Part shown: piece by piece, positions 1 to 7,598 of the stretch
Numbering within the stretch: position 1 is the stretch's first letter
Layout of the letters: every line of letters starts with the position of its first letter
From: Myxococcales bacterium
Lineage (GTDB): Bacteria; Myxococcota_A; Polyangia; Nannocystales; Nannocystaceae
Direction of reading: 5' to 3'
Length of the DNA stretch: 44,702 nucleotides
Assembly (NCBI GenBank): GCA_014240065.1
Contig: JAAZXR010000033.1
Span: 295-44,996 of the forward strand
Made by a program: the position numbers and the translations under genes
The notes under the pieces: model-generated
Seen by the model: the letters and a program-made list of their open reading frames with translations, nothing else
Told to the model about the DNA's origin: nothing
The model's database searches: none

Positions 1-375
1 GTCCTCGGGAGGTGGGGGGAGGCCGGCGGCTAGCCTCGTCGCCGTGTCGTTGGGATGCAACGTGAGCTCGAGCTTCGACACCGCTCGCAAATCAAGCTCC
101 TCCAGGACGCGGGGGTTGCTGACTGTGAGCGCGCGAGCCGCGACATTGGATCGTCGCGGCTCTGCTGGGCCTGGCTCGCCTGTGGAGTCCGCGGTGGCCG
201 TCGGCGCCTCGGGCTGCGGTCCGCGCGAATGATCTGTCGCTGGGGAGGTCGCGGGGCCAGCCGTGTTGCGCGCGTCATCGCCGGTGGGGCTGGTCGGGGC
301 GCCGCACGCACACAGGGACCACAGCGTGACGCCGTAGGCCATGCGGAGCGCAGACGTTGCCAGAGTGTGGTTCAT
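1..375 (-). CDS. Predicted lipoprotein, N-terminal part (runs off left edge)
   Basis: The frame stays open from an ATG at 375 to the window edge, giving 125 codons with no stop. The N-terminus has a short hydrophobic stretch ending in a lipobox-like LCAC-G sequence (Cys about residue 22 or 24), followed by a Pro/Ala/Thr/Gly-rich linker typical of exported lipoproteins. The start overlaps the stop of the tatD-family gene in an ATGA arrangement, so the two are probably translated together. I recognise no domain in the visible part; the C-terminus lies outside the window. An alternative start is the in-frame Met at about residue 12, closer to the signal sequence. Confidence 0.6.
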   Translation of the reverse strand, partial: MNHTLATSALRMAYGVTLWSLCACGAPTSPTGDDARNTAGPATSPATDHSRGPQPEAPTATADSTGEPGPAEPRRSNVAARALTVSNPRVLEELDLRAVSKLELTLHPNDTATRLAAGLPPPPED

Positions 376-1178
376 GCGACGGGACCGAAGATCCTCTCTG
401 CGTTGTGCCATGAGGTGCTGGCGATGTCTTCCACGGCACAATCGCGAATGGTCGCGAGCCCCGCGACCACGTCCGGCAAGTAGGCTGGCTCGTTGAGCGA
501 TGGACGCCGCGCGAACGGGGTCTGATCCGGCGCGTCCGTTTCGATCAGGAGGTGTGTGTCGGGAATCTCGCGTGCCGCCGCGAGCACACGACGCGCCCGC
601 GGATGGGTCACCAGGCCTCCAAATCCGATCATATGACCCGCGCGAACCCATCGCGCCGCGGTCTCCGCGGATCCGGAGAAGCCGTGGACCACGCTCGGGG
701 GCGCGCCGTGGCGTGTGAGCAGGTCGAGGAGGTCGTCGTGGGCGCGTACACAATGCAAGATGAGTGGGAGTTTAAACGTCGCGGCGAGTTGGATTTGGGA
801 GATGAGGACCGCCTTCTGGCGCTCGCGATCCACCTCGAGGGTGTAATCAAGACCGCATTCACCGACGGCTCTGACGGCTGCGCTCCGGCCTGCGAGTCGG
901 CGCTCAAGGTCCTGAAACAGCCGTTCATCCGCGGATGGATCCAGTCTTGGCACGGCGAAGGGGTGGACCCCGAGGCCGAAATACAGTTGGACGCCGAGAT
1001 CTTTTTCTTCACATTCACTGATATGCATATTTAGTGCATCCCATTCCTGCGGGTTCACCGCAGGAATGAGGGCGGCCTCGACGTTCGCGAAACGCGCCCT
1101 GCGTAGGGCTTCCGAGCGGATCGCGCTCGTTCCAAACCGCGGGTCTTGGAGGTGCAAATGGGTGTCGAACAGACGCAC
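372..1178 (-). CDS. TatD-family metal-dependent hydrolase
   Basis: TIM-barrel metal hydrolase of the TatD DNase family; members are Mg-dependent 3'-5' exonucleases or related phosphoesterases acting in the cytoplasm. All family metal ligands are visible when read from the GTG at 1178 (268 residues, the usual family length): FDTHLH (His7, His9), GECGLDY (Glu107), LHC (His142), VHGFSGS (His165) and ETDAP (Asp215). The frame stays open upstream to 1553, but that extension is antisense to the neighbouring plus-strand gene and its promoter, and the family starts just before FDTHLH. No good ribosome binding site is visible, so the exact start is uncertain (GTG at 1181 is also possible). Its stop overlaps the downstream lipoprotein start. 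Confidence 0.88.
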   Translation of the reverse strand: MRLFDTHLHLQDPRFGTSAIRSEALRRARFANVEAALIPAVNPQEWDALNMHISECEEKDLGVQLYFGLGVHPFAVPRLDPSADERLFQDLERRLAGRSAAVRAVGECGLDYTLEVDRERQKAVLISQIQLAATFKLPLILHCVRAHDDLLDLLTRHGAPPSVVHGFSGSAETAARWVRAGHMIGFGGLVTHPRARRVLAAAREIPDTHLLIETDAPDQTPFARRPSLNEPAYLPDVVAGLATIRDCAVEDIASTSWHNAERIFGPVA

Positions 1179-1197
1179 CACTGCATCATACGCGCAT

Positions 1198-1226
1198 TTG
1201 ACGCGATGAGGGGTATCGAGTACATA
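1198..1226 (+). promoter_or_regulatory. Sigma-70-type promoter for the Roadblock-like gene
   Basis: TTGACG (1198-1203) and TACATA (1221-1226) are separated by exactly 17 bases, and the gene start at 1257 follows with an AGGA ribosome site in between. It lies within the divergent region between the tatD-family gene and the Roadblock-like gene. Predicted by eye only. Confidence 0.5.
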
Positions 1227-1256
1227 ACCCATCTGAAGCGGCAGGAACAACCTCAT

Positions 1257-1709
1257 ATGGCAACTCTCAGCAGAATTGAACGCGTACTTCGACACGACGG
1301 AATCGTGGCGGTCCTCGACCTCACGGCGGAACAAGCTTCGGCGGGTATGGAGCCCTCGTGGGTGGGGGACGACAAGTGGCGTCCGATCGTCCTCGAGTCC
1401 GTGCGACTCCGTCAGATCGCCAATGAACCGCAGGTTCGCGTGCTTGTCGGGGAGCACGCGGTGCTCGTCTCCGGCGATGAGAAGCACGTTGTGGGCGTGG
1501 TGTTCATTAAGGGGCACCCCGTGGTGAAGTCTGTGGTTCGAATGGTGCGTCAACTCCTTCGCCAGCCGAACACATCCTCGTCGCGTCGCGCTGCAGCGGC
1601 GCCTGCGCCGGCGGCCGCCCCCGCACCGATGCCAGCACCCTCAGCGCCCGCAGGCGCGCCCAACGCACCATCCAACGGTTCGTCGGGCGACCCCTCAAGT
1701 AGCTTCTAG
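1257..1709 (+). CDS. Small protein with a possible Roadblock/LC7-like domain and Pro/Ala tail
   Basis: A 150-residue protein from the ATG at 1257, preceded by AGGA about ten bases upstream. Residues 1-105 form a compact alpha/beta domain: a helix with RIERVL, then HDGIVAVLDLT, and a beta-rich half with VRVLVGEHAVLVSG and HVVGVVFIKGHPVVKSVVRMVRQLLR. This order recalls Roadblock/LC7 proteins, which are common in myxobacteria and often regulate small GTPases. The match is by overall pattern only and no diagnostic motif is present. The last 45 residues are Ala/Pro/Ser-rich and probably disordered. It is transcribed away from tatD. The frame is open further upstream, but the promoter and ribosome site favour this start. 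Confidence 0.6.
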   Translation: MATLSRIERVLRHDGIVAVLDLTAEQASAGMEPSWVGDDKWRPIVLESVRLRQIANEPQVRVLVGEHAVLVSGDEKHVVGVVFIKGHPVVKSVVRMVRQLLRQPNTSSSRRAAAAPAPAAAPAPMPAPSAPAGAPNAPSNGSSGDPSSSF

Positions 1710-2032
1710 CGCCGAGTGAGTGCCCTCCGTGAGCGAGCTCCGACGCGGTCGAAGCCACCCCTCGCGGGGTTCATCCGGCGGTCGCGTCACACAGTGACGC
1801 AGCGGCGATCGAAGACGCGCGGATCCTGTACGAGCGAGGACCGCGCGCGGGGCCGGCTTCGTGGTCGTTCGAGCAGGCGGCGTCGCTCTCCTCCCTCGCT
1901 CGCGGTCGCGCCCACGGGGCCGCACAAGGATGCGCTCGGCTGTGCAGTGGGGTATTCGGTTCGAGAGGCGATCGCGCACGCGGAGGTCCGACGACGTCAA
2001 AGCCCCACACCATGCGCGCAGGCAATGAACAG
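1710..2032 (+). other. Intergenic region with one hairpin
   Basis: No supportable gene: all open frames here are Arg/Pro-rich and overlap one another. The only clear structure is a perfect 7-bp inverted repeat with a 3-base loop (GCGTCAC aca GTGACGC, 1784-1800), 75 bases past the Roadblock-like gene. It has no T-tract, so it is not a convincing intrinsic terminator. Confidence 0.4.
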
Positions 2033-3502
2033 ATGAGCGATCTTGAGGCGACGGCGTTGATCGAGGAGCTGACCGCCGCGGTCGGTGCAGACGCAGTGAG
2101 CGTCAGCGTCGAGGATCGCGCGTATTACGGGACCGATCGGTGCAAGGGGGGCTGGACCGTTGACGCGCGGGCTGTGGTTCGACCCGCCGACGTGGAGGGG
2201 GTGCAGCGGGTCGTGCGCATCTGCGCCGCGCGCGGTATTGCCATCGTGCCGTCGGGCGGTCGCACTGGGCTCACCGGCGCGGCCACGGCGAGCCGCGGTG
2301 AAGTCGTGCTGTCGCTCGAGCGGATGCGGAGGATTTTGAACGTCGATGTTGAAGCGCGCACCATCCGCTGCGATCCGGGAGCGACCGTCGAAGATGTTCA
2401 ACGGGCGGCGGCCAGCGAGGGGTTGATGTACCCGGTGGACTTCGCCGCCAAAGGGACCGCCCACATTGGCGGCTCCATCGCGACCAACGCCGGCGGCGTC
2501 CGCGTGCTGCGCTACGGGTCGACCCGCGCGTGGGTCCGTGAGTTGAAGGTCGTCCTCGCCTCTGGCGAGGTCGTCAAGACGGGTGGGGCGCTCGTCAAAG
2601 ACAACACGGGGTACGAGCTTCGCCAGCTCTTCATCGGTAGCGAGGGTACGTTGGGCATCATCGTGGAGGCGACGCTCGCGCTGTGCGTGCCTCCGTTGGG
2701 CACGGTCGTCGCGTTGACGGCGCTCGAAGACGGGGCGAGCATCGGCGCGCTGTTTCGGCGCATGCAGGATTCGGGGCTCCACCTGTCCGCGTTCGAGTGC
2801 TTCGACCAAGGGTGCGTGCGGCGCGTATGTGACCACCGCGGTGACGCCCAGGCGCCGGGTCCGTTCGCCCAACCCGCACCCCACCACGTACTAATTGAGG
2901 TGGAGGTGCCCCCGATCCTGCGCGCGAGCCACGAGGGTGCGCAAGCGCGGATAGAGGCGGTGCTCGACGATTTGGCGATATGCCTCGCCGACGCGCAAGA
3001 GGCGGGCGAGCTCCTCGACGCGGTCGTGGCGACGACACCACGACAGACTCAAGAACTCTGGGCGTGGCGCGAAGACATCAGCGAGTCGCTCCATGTCGCC
3101 ACGCCTCACAAGGCCGACGTCTCGGTCCCTGTGTCCGAGGTGGTGCGATTCATGGAGGCGTGGCGCGACGCGGTGCACGCCGCGCTCCCCACCATCCCAG
3201 CGGTGTGCTTTGGCCACGTCGGAGATGGCAACCTCCATCTCAACCTTTTGTGCCCCGAGGGGATGGACCACGGCGTGTTCTTGAGCTGCGCCAAGTCGTT
3301 TGATGCGGAGATGTACGCCCTCGTGGAGTCATTCGCGGGGAGCATCTCGGCAGAGCATGGTGTCGGGCTGCTGAAACGCGCGCACCTGCATCACACGAAG
3401 AGCCCCGGCGAAATCGCGCTCATGCGAGAGATCAAGCGAAGCATCGATCCCGGCGGGATCATGAACCCTGGCAAGATCTTCGAGATGAAGATCCCCGTGT
3501 AG
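2033..3502 (+). CDS. FAD-linked oxidase, GlcD / D-2-hydroxyacid dehydrogenase family
   Basis: A cytoplasmic flavoprotein of the GlcD/D-lactate/D-2-hydroxyglutarate dehydrogenase family, oxidising a D-2-hydroxyacid to the 2-oxoacid. The N-terminal half carries the FAD-binding PCMH fold with VVRPADVEGVQ, the FAD motif PSGGRTGLTGAA and the GGSIATNAGGVRVLRYG segment. The C-terminal half has the substrate domain signatures GHVGDGNLHLN and SAEHGVGLLKR, and ends in the family tail DPGGIMNPGKIF. The length (489 residues) is normal. I chose the ATG at 2033 because homologues begin close to it; an in-frame ATG at 2012 adds seven residues. No glcE or glcF partner lies beside it, so it may act alone or with a distant iron-sulfur partner. 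The exact substrate cannot be read from the sequence. Confidence 0.9.
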   Translation: MSDLEATALIEELTAAVGADAVSVSVEDRAYYGTDRCKGGWTVDARAVVRPADVEGVQRVVRICAARGIAIVPSGGRTGLTGAATASRGEVVLSLERMRRILNVDVEARTIRCDPGATVEDVQRAAASEGLMYPVDFAAKGTAHIGGSIATNAGGVRVLRYGSTRAWVRELKVVLASGEVVKTGGALVKDNTGYELRQLFIGSEGTLGIIVEATLALCVPPLGTVVALTALEDGASIGALFRRMQDSGLHLSAFECFDQGCVRRVCDHRGDAQAPGPFAQPAPHHVLIEVEVPPILRASHEGAQARIEAVLDDLAICLADAQEAGELLDAVVATTPRQTQELWAWREDISESLHVATPHKADVSVPVSEVVRFMEAWRDAVHAALPTIPAVCFGHVGDGNLHLNLLCPEGMDHGVFLSCAKSFDAEMYALVESFAGSISAEHGVGLLKRAHLHHTKSPGEIALMREIKRSIDPGGIMNPGKIFEMKIPV

Positions 3503-3516
3503 CGGCGAGGGCGGCG

Positions 3517-4245
3517 CTATTTCAGCTTCATCTGCGGGGCGCGGTTGTCCTCCGCTGCGGGTGCGGCCCCGGCTTTGTGGGCTTTCGTGCGCGCTTTTTC
3601 TTCGTCGGACAGTGGCCCATTAAAGATCACCTCGAGTTTCGTCTTCGCCCAATCGCGGTCCACCGTCGACAAGCGCATCAAAAACTGGTCCTTGGCCACG
3701 AGCAGCTGGGCCTCATGATTGAACCACACGAACACCTCGGCGCCCTCGGCGGACTGTGGACGTGGGGGACGCGCGGCCTTGATACCCGCGGCCTTGGTCG
3801 CCGCGTCGATCGAGAAGTCGCCCGCTGCGCCCTTGAATCCGACCAGGGAGACGGCGGCGGCGCGGCCGTCCTCAAAATCGACGGTCACCTTCTCGAACGC
3901 GGGGTGCGCGTAGTCTCGCGCTACATGCGTGCATGCAAAATGTACCCGCTTTGGCAGGAAGCGGACGCAGGAGATGCGACCACCACCTTCGCGGGTGTGG
4001 TCCCCAAGAACCGCAGCCACAGCCTCCGGCGTCGCCCGCAAAATGTCGCTCCACTTGACCGGCGCGTCGGCCAAGAATTGACCGCCTTTGCTGATCTTGG
4101 TCGGCTTGGGTTGGGCCTTCAGGTCCGTGGACTCGGTCGCCGTAGAGGCTCTCCCCTCCTTCGAGGCCGTCTCGTTGGCACCGGAGCACGACGCCGTGAC
4201 GGTGAGGAACGCCGCGCACACTAATGTTCGGTTCAACGTGTTCAT
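3517..4245 (-). CDS. Predicted lipoprotein of unknown function
   Basis: A 242-residue protein starting MNTLNRTLVCAAF with a signal sequence and lipobox TASC (Cys about residue 19), then a Ser/Thr/Lys-rich linker. The mature domain contains two cysteines (ISCVRFLP and HFACTHVA) that could form a disulfide, and a C-terminal charged tail. The segment WSDILRATPEAVAAVLGDHTREGG followed by FEKVTVDFEDGRAAAVSLVGFKG resembles small periplasmic beta-sandwich proteins but I cannot name a family. The frame continues upstream to 4338, but the signal peptide sets the start. It is convergent with the FAD oxidase (14 bases between stops) and divergent from the next gene. Confidence 0.75.
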   Translation of the reverse strand: MNTLNRTLVCAAFLTVTASCSGANETASKEGRASTATESTDLKAQPKPTKISKGGQFLADAPVKWSDILRATPEAVAAVLGDHTREGGGRISCVRFLPKRVHFACTHVARDYAHPAFEKVTVDFEDGRAAAVSLVGFKGAAGDFSIDAATKAAGIKAARPPRPQSAEGAEVFVWFNHEAQLLVAKDQFLMRLSTVDRDWAKTKLEVIFNGPLSDEEKARTKAHKAGAAPAAEDNRAPQMKLK

Positions 4246-4378
4246 GAGGCGAGGATGATACTCGCTTCGCGGTCGATCGGGGAGAGGCCCGCTGAGCGGA
4301 GGTCGCGCAATCGCGCTCGATGGGGCGGCGCCCCCCACGGCAGCGCGGCCAACGATCTTGGGGTTGCGTCCGCCTAGG

Positions 4379-5098
4379 ATGAAAATTTATCCCCGCGCGG
4401 CGCTTGTGGCAGTGTCAAAGGTGATGACGGGACGCGGAAGACGGTGGGGCGGGCGAGCGATCGGCTGGGGGGAGCTTCGTCGCTACGCCGGCGAGCACTC
4501 GTGGCTCGTGTTGGTGGTCGGCGCCGGGTTGATCTTCGCGGGGGCGGTGGATTTTCGACCCCCGCAGCAAGTGCGGTCTTCGGGTGGGCTTGTGTCGGAG
4601 GTGGTTGGCGACGCGCCGAAGCAGAGCTTCGCGACCGAGGTGGGGCACGCGCAGGCGGTGCAACTGCGGGCGACGCTCCAGCGCTATCTCGATCCGACCA
4701 TGGATGTCTTGCGACCTTCCCCGGAGGTGGAGGCGTCCGCGCAGATTTTGTCATCCCCGGTGGTGACCACCATCTACGGGATGCAGGCGACGATCGAGCA
4801 GACGATCAAGCTCCCGGGAGCGCGCAACGAGCTCGATGTGTCGGTGAAGGCCACGCCCCGAAAGCATGGGCGCGCGCGGGGGGGCAAGCCGGCGGAAGTG
4901 GTCGTAGATCACGAGCTCTCTGTTCGGAGCCGCAAGATTCCGCGGTGGTTTGGGACGGTCGAGCATCGACAGCACGTGCGCGAGTTGGGCAAGATCTTCG
5001 ACATCGAGGCGCGCCCGTATCGAATCGTCTTCGCCGTGGACGATGAACTTTTCTCTCTCGACCTCGATCTCAAACGCGCGGACCACGAGTCACGATGA
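4379..5098 (+). CDS. One-span membrane protein of unknown function
   Basis: A 239-residue protein with an Arg-rich N-terminus, a single hydrophobic segment at about residues 42-58 (SWLVLVVGAGLIFAGAV), and a C-terminal domain of about 170 residues without cysteine. By the positive-inside rule the N-terminus should be cytoplasmic and the C-terminal domain periplasmic. The latter contains a mixed alpha/beta pattern ending in PYRIVFAVDDELFSLDLDLKR. I recognise no family. The ATG at 4379 was chosen over an upstream in-frame TTG at 4358; neither has a strong ribosome site. Divergent from the lipoprotein at 3517-4245. Confidence 0.65.
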   Translation: MKIYPRAALVAVSKVMTGRGRRWGGRAIGWGELRRYAGEHSWLVLVVGAGLIFAGAVDFRPPQQVRSSGGLVSEVVGDAPKQSFATEVGHAQAVQLRATLQRYLDPTMDVLRPSPEVEASAQILSSPVVTTIYGMQATIEQTIKLPGARNELDVSVKATPRKHGRARGGKPAEVVVDHELSVRSRKIPRWFGTVEHRQHVRELGKIFDIEARPYRIVFAVDDELFSLDLDLKRADHESR

Positions 5099-5102
5099 CC
5101 CT

Positions 5103-5158
5103 GTGACGGCGGGTGTCGAGTGGCCGGCGGGTGACGGCGGGTGTCGAGTGGCCGGCGG
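5103..5158. repeat. Perfect 28-bp tandem duplication
   Basis: Two adjacent identical 28-base units (5103-5130 and 5131-5158), starting GTGACGGCGGGTGTCGAGTG, fill almost the whole gap between two convergent genes. No hairpin with a T-tract is present, so it is not an obvious terminator. A recent slippage or replication duplication is the simplest explanation. Confidence 0.9.
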
Positions 5159-5168
5159 GTCGCCGCGG

Positions 5169-5798
5169 CTAGCCGAAGCGGAGGAAGTAGGCGGCGACAC
5201 CGAACGCGACGCTCACATTGAGCGAACCCTTGATCCCTCGCATCGGGAGTCGAACCGTGCGCTCACAATGTCCCATGATTCGCGGGTCGACGCCGCTCAC
5301 CTCGTGACCGAGGACGAGGATGATCGGCTCACTCCCGCGGTCGCGTAGGCAGGAGGTGAGCGGGACCGCGCTCGGTCCGCCTTCGAGCACCCACAGTCGC
5401 GCGCCGTTGTCCGCGAGCCTCTCGATCTCCTCGAGTCCGTTGACGTGCCGGCTCCAATTGACCGAGGCTTCCGCGCCGAGCGAGGTCTTCGCCATCTTCG
5501 GATGGTCCGGCGTCGGGGTGAATCCGCCGAGGTACACGTGGCGAACTCCGGCGCCGTCCGCCGTTCGAAACACCGCGCCGACGTTGCGCAAGGAGCGGAC
5601 GTTGTCGAGAAACACCTCGAGTGGCGGGCCCGTCACCTCGTCGTCACCTCGCGCTTCGAAGGTCGGGTAGGGCGCGTCGTCGAGCGTGGTTGGACCCTCG
5701 CAGTGCGGGCAGCGCTCTCCAAGCTCAGAATCTTCGGGTACCGGGAATCGAAGTCGGCAGCTGTCGCGTTGGCACACGCGGGTCTGGTGCTTCGCCAT
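5169..5798 (-). CDS. SpoU/TrmH-family RNA 2'-O-methyltransferase with N-terminal zinc ribbon
   Basis: A 209-residue protein from the ATG at 5798. Residues 60-209 form a SPOUT methyltransferase with the three TrmH motifs: NVRSLRNVGAVFRTADGAG (motif 1, residues 66-84), LVLGHEVSGVD (motif 2, residues 161-171) and PMRGIKGSLNVSVAFGVAAY (motif 3, residues 185-204). It should methylate the ribose 2'-OH of a tRNA or rRNA nucleotide using S-adenosylmethionine, as a knotted dimer. The first 40 residues carry four cysteines (Cys9, Cys14, Cys30, Cys33) spaced like a zinc ribbon, not part of standard TrmH, which may bind the RNA target. The frame is open upstream to 6185, but that part is antisense to the divergent gene. 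Confidence 0.88.
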   Translation of the reverse strand: MAKHQTRVCQRDSCRLRFPVPEDSELGERCPHCEGPTTLDDAPYPTFEARGDDEVTGPPLEVFLDNVRSLRNVGAVFRTADGAGVRHVYLGGFTPTPDHPKMAKTSLGAEASVNWSRHVNGLEEIERLADNGARLWVLEGGPSAVPLTSCLRDRGSEPIILVLGHEVSGVDPRIMGHCERTVRLPMRGIKGSLNVSVAFGVAAYFLRFG

Positions 5799-5903
5799 GG
5801 AGAGCAACCTAACTGGCGAGGGGAGCACGCACCACCCAAAGCCTGCGGGGCGGGGCCTCTCCCGGGGTCGCCACCGTCGCAGATTCAGTGAGGAGCGCGA
5901 GGC

Positions 5904-6290
5904 ATGAGCTATCGAAGCCACTACAAAGCCATCTACGTCCAGAACATCGCCCTGCGGGCGGAGAATGCGCGTCTGCGGGCCGAGGTGAGCGAGAACCAGT
6001 CCGCCTACCATCAGGCGCGACAGCGCCAAGACGACACCGAACGCCGGCGCGCGCGGGCCAGCTGCTTGAGTTGCGGCGGAGTGATTCTCCCGGTCGCGGT
6101 ATTCGCGGGCCATCGCTCGGGCGATCCGCTCCCGCTGCGGTTGAGCACCGCTCGATTTTTGGATCGCGCCGGCGGCTACACGCACGCGTCATTGGTGCGT
6201 GCGCGCGCCTGCGCCAGCTGTGGTTTGATTCATCACTTCTTGGGGCTTGATGCCGAGCGCGGTCCGGCCGCTGACGAGGACGACCCCTAG
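5904..6290 (+). CDS. Coiled-coil plus zinc-ribbon protein, unknown function
   Basis: A 128-residue soluble protein with a good ribosome site (AGGAG) before its ATG. Residues 13-50 are a charged heptad-like helix (LRAENARLRAEVSEN and following), predicted coiled coil. The rest holds two CxxC pairs, Cys54/Cys57 (CLSC) and Cys103/Cys106 (CASC), which would jointly bind one zinc ion across a Val/Leu/Arg-rich core. It ends in an acidic tail. Not a family I can name. It is divergent from the zinc-ribbon methyltransferase, so the two zinc-ribbon proteins share an upstream region of about 105 bases. Confidence 0.8.
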   Translation: MSYRSHYKAIYVQNIALRAENARLRAEVSENQSAYHQARQRQDDTERRRARASCLSCGGVILPVAVFAGHRSGDPLPLRLSTARFLDRAGGYTHASLVRARACASCGLIHHFLGLDAERGPAADEDDP

Positions 6291-6335
6291 GACGTCACCG
6301 CGGGTCGCGGCCCACGTGACCGCGAAGGGCGGCCA

Positions 6336-7598
6336 TCATCGCCGCGAGAGGGCTTCACCTGCCACGAAGACCTCATCGATCAGCGGAGAGCCGGCGTGAT
6401 AGACGAGGTCACGATAGTCATCGGTCTCTAGCAGCAAAAGGTCGGCGGCGAGGCCTCGATCGATGCGGCCGACCTGCTCGGAGACTCCCAAGCTCGCGGC
6501 GGCGTTGTGGGTGACTGCGCACACGGCCTCCGCGGGGGAGAGCTTGCAGCCGTAGCAGGCGATGGCCAAGACCATGGAGAGGTTCTCAAACGCGCACGAG
6601 CCGGGGTTGCAGTCGGAAGCGACCGCGACCGCGAGGCCCCCGTCCACGAGCGCGCGCCCGTCGGCGAAGGGTTTCCCGAGCACCAGTGACGTGCCCGGAA
6701 GCAGCGTCGCGACGACTCCAGTCTCCCGCAGCAGCTCGGTCTCGTGAGCGTCGAGGTGCAAGAGATGATCTGCGCTCCGCGCCCCCATCTCGGCGGCGAG
6801 CACGGCGCCGCCGGTGTGGCCGAACTCGTTGGCGTGGACTCGCAAGTCGAGCCCGAGCGCGGAGGCGGCGGTGAGCACCTCGCGAGCCTCGCTGATCGTG
6901 AACGCCCCGCGATCACAAAAGACGTCACAAAAGTCGGCCAGCCCTTCCTCGGTGATCGCGGGCAGAATCCGCTCGCAGATCTCTTGGACGAACGCCGCGC
7001 GGGCAGCTTGCGAGCCCTTTGATTCCTCAGGGACCGCGTGCGCCGCGAGGCAGGTCGTCTTGATCCGAAACCCCTCTGCGCCGAGCCTCCTCGCCACGCG
7101 CAGCTGCTTTCGCTCGGTCTCGAGGTCGAGTCCGTATCCGCTCTTGATCTCGAATGTTGTCGTCCCACAGCGGCGCATCCGTTGGATCCGTCGAAGGCTC
7201 TGCTCGTAGAGGGCGTCGTCGGAGGCTCCGCGCGTGGATCGGACGCTTGAGAGGATCCCTCCGCCGGCGGCGAAGATGGCCTCGTAGTCGGCTCCGGCGA
7301 GGCGGAGTTCAAGCTCGTCGCGGCGATGGCCGGCCCACACGAGGTGGGTGTGACTGTCGACGAGCCCAGGCATGAGGACCTTCGAGCGACAGTCGATCAC
7401 GTCCGCGTCGGCGAGTTCGTCTTGGACCTCGCCGAGGTCGTCGCCGACCCATTGGATCTTGCCGTCGCGAACGAGGATGCTCGCGCCTTCAAGAATACCA
7501 AGATCGTTCATCGCGAGGCCACGACGCGGCGCGGCGTCCCCACGGAGGGTGAGGACTTGCGCGGCGTTCTCAAACAAGATGTCTCCCGATCCGCGCAT
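6336..7598 (-). CDS. hutI: Imidazolonepropionase
   Basis: Third enzyme of histidine degradation: hydrolyses 4-imidazolone-5-propionate to N-formimino-L-glutamate in the cytoplasm. Amidohydrolase fold with metal motif DSHTHLVWAGHR, the substrate-binding segment EIKSGYGLDLETE, the HANEFGHTGG motif and the late metal Asp in ASDCNPGSC. About 420 residues, as expected. The ATG at 7598 overlaps the hutU stop by one base (TGATG); a GTG at 7601 is an alternative start with a 4-base overlap. It is therefore the second gene of a hutU-hutI operon. hutH and the formiminoglutamate hydrolase are not in the window. Confidence 0.95.
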   Translation of the reverse strand: MRGSGDILFENAAQVLTLRGDAAPRRGLAMNDLGILEGASILVRDGKIQWVGDDLGEVQDELADADVIDCRSKVLMPGLVDSHTHLVWAGHRRDELELRLAGADYEAIFAAGGGILSSVRSTRGASDDALYEQSLRRIQRMRRCGTTTFEIKSGYGLDLETERKQLRVARRLGAEGFRIKTTCLAAHAVPEESKGSQAARAAFVQEICERILPAITEEGLADFCDVFCDRGAFTISEAREVLTAASALGLDLRVHANEFGHTGGAVLAAEMGARSADHLLHLDAHETELLRETGVVATLLPGTSLVLGKPFADGRALVDGGLAVAVASDCNPGSCAFENLSMVLAIACYGCKLSPAEAVCAVTHNAAASLGVSEQVGRIDRGLAADLLLLETDDYRDLVYHAGSPLIDEVFVAGEALSRR

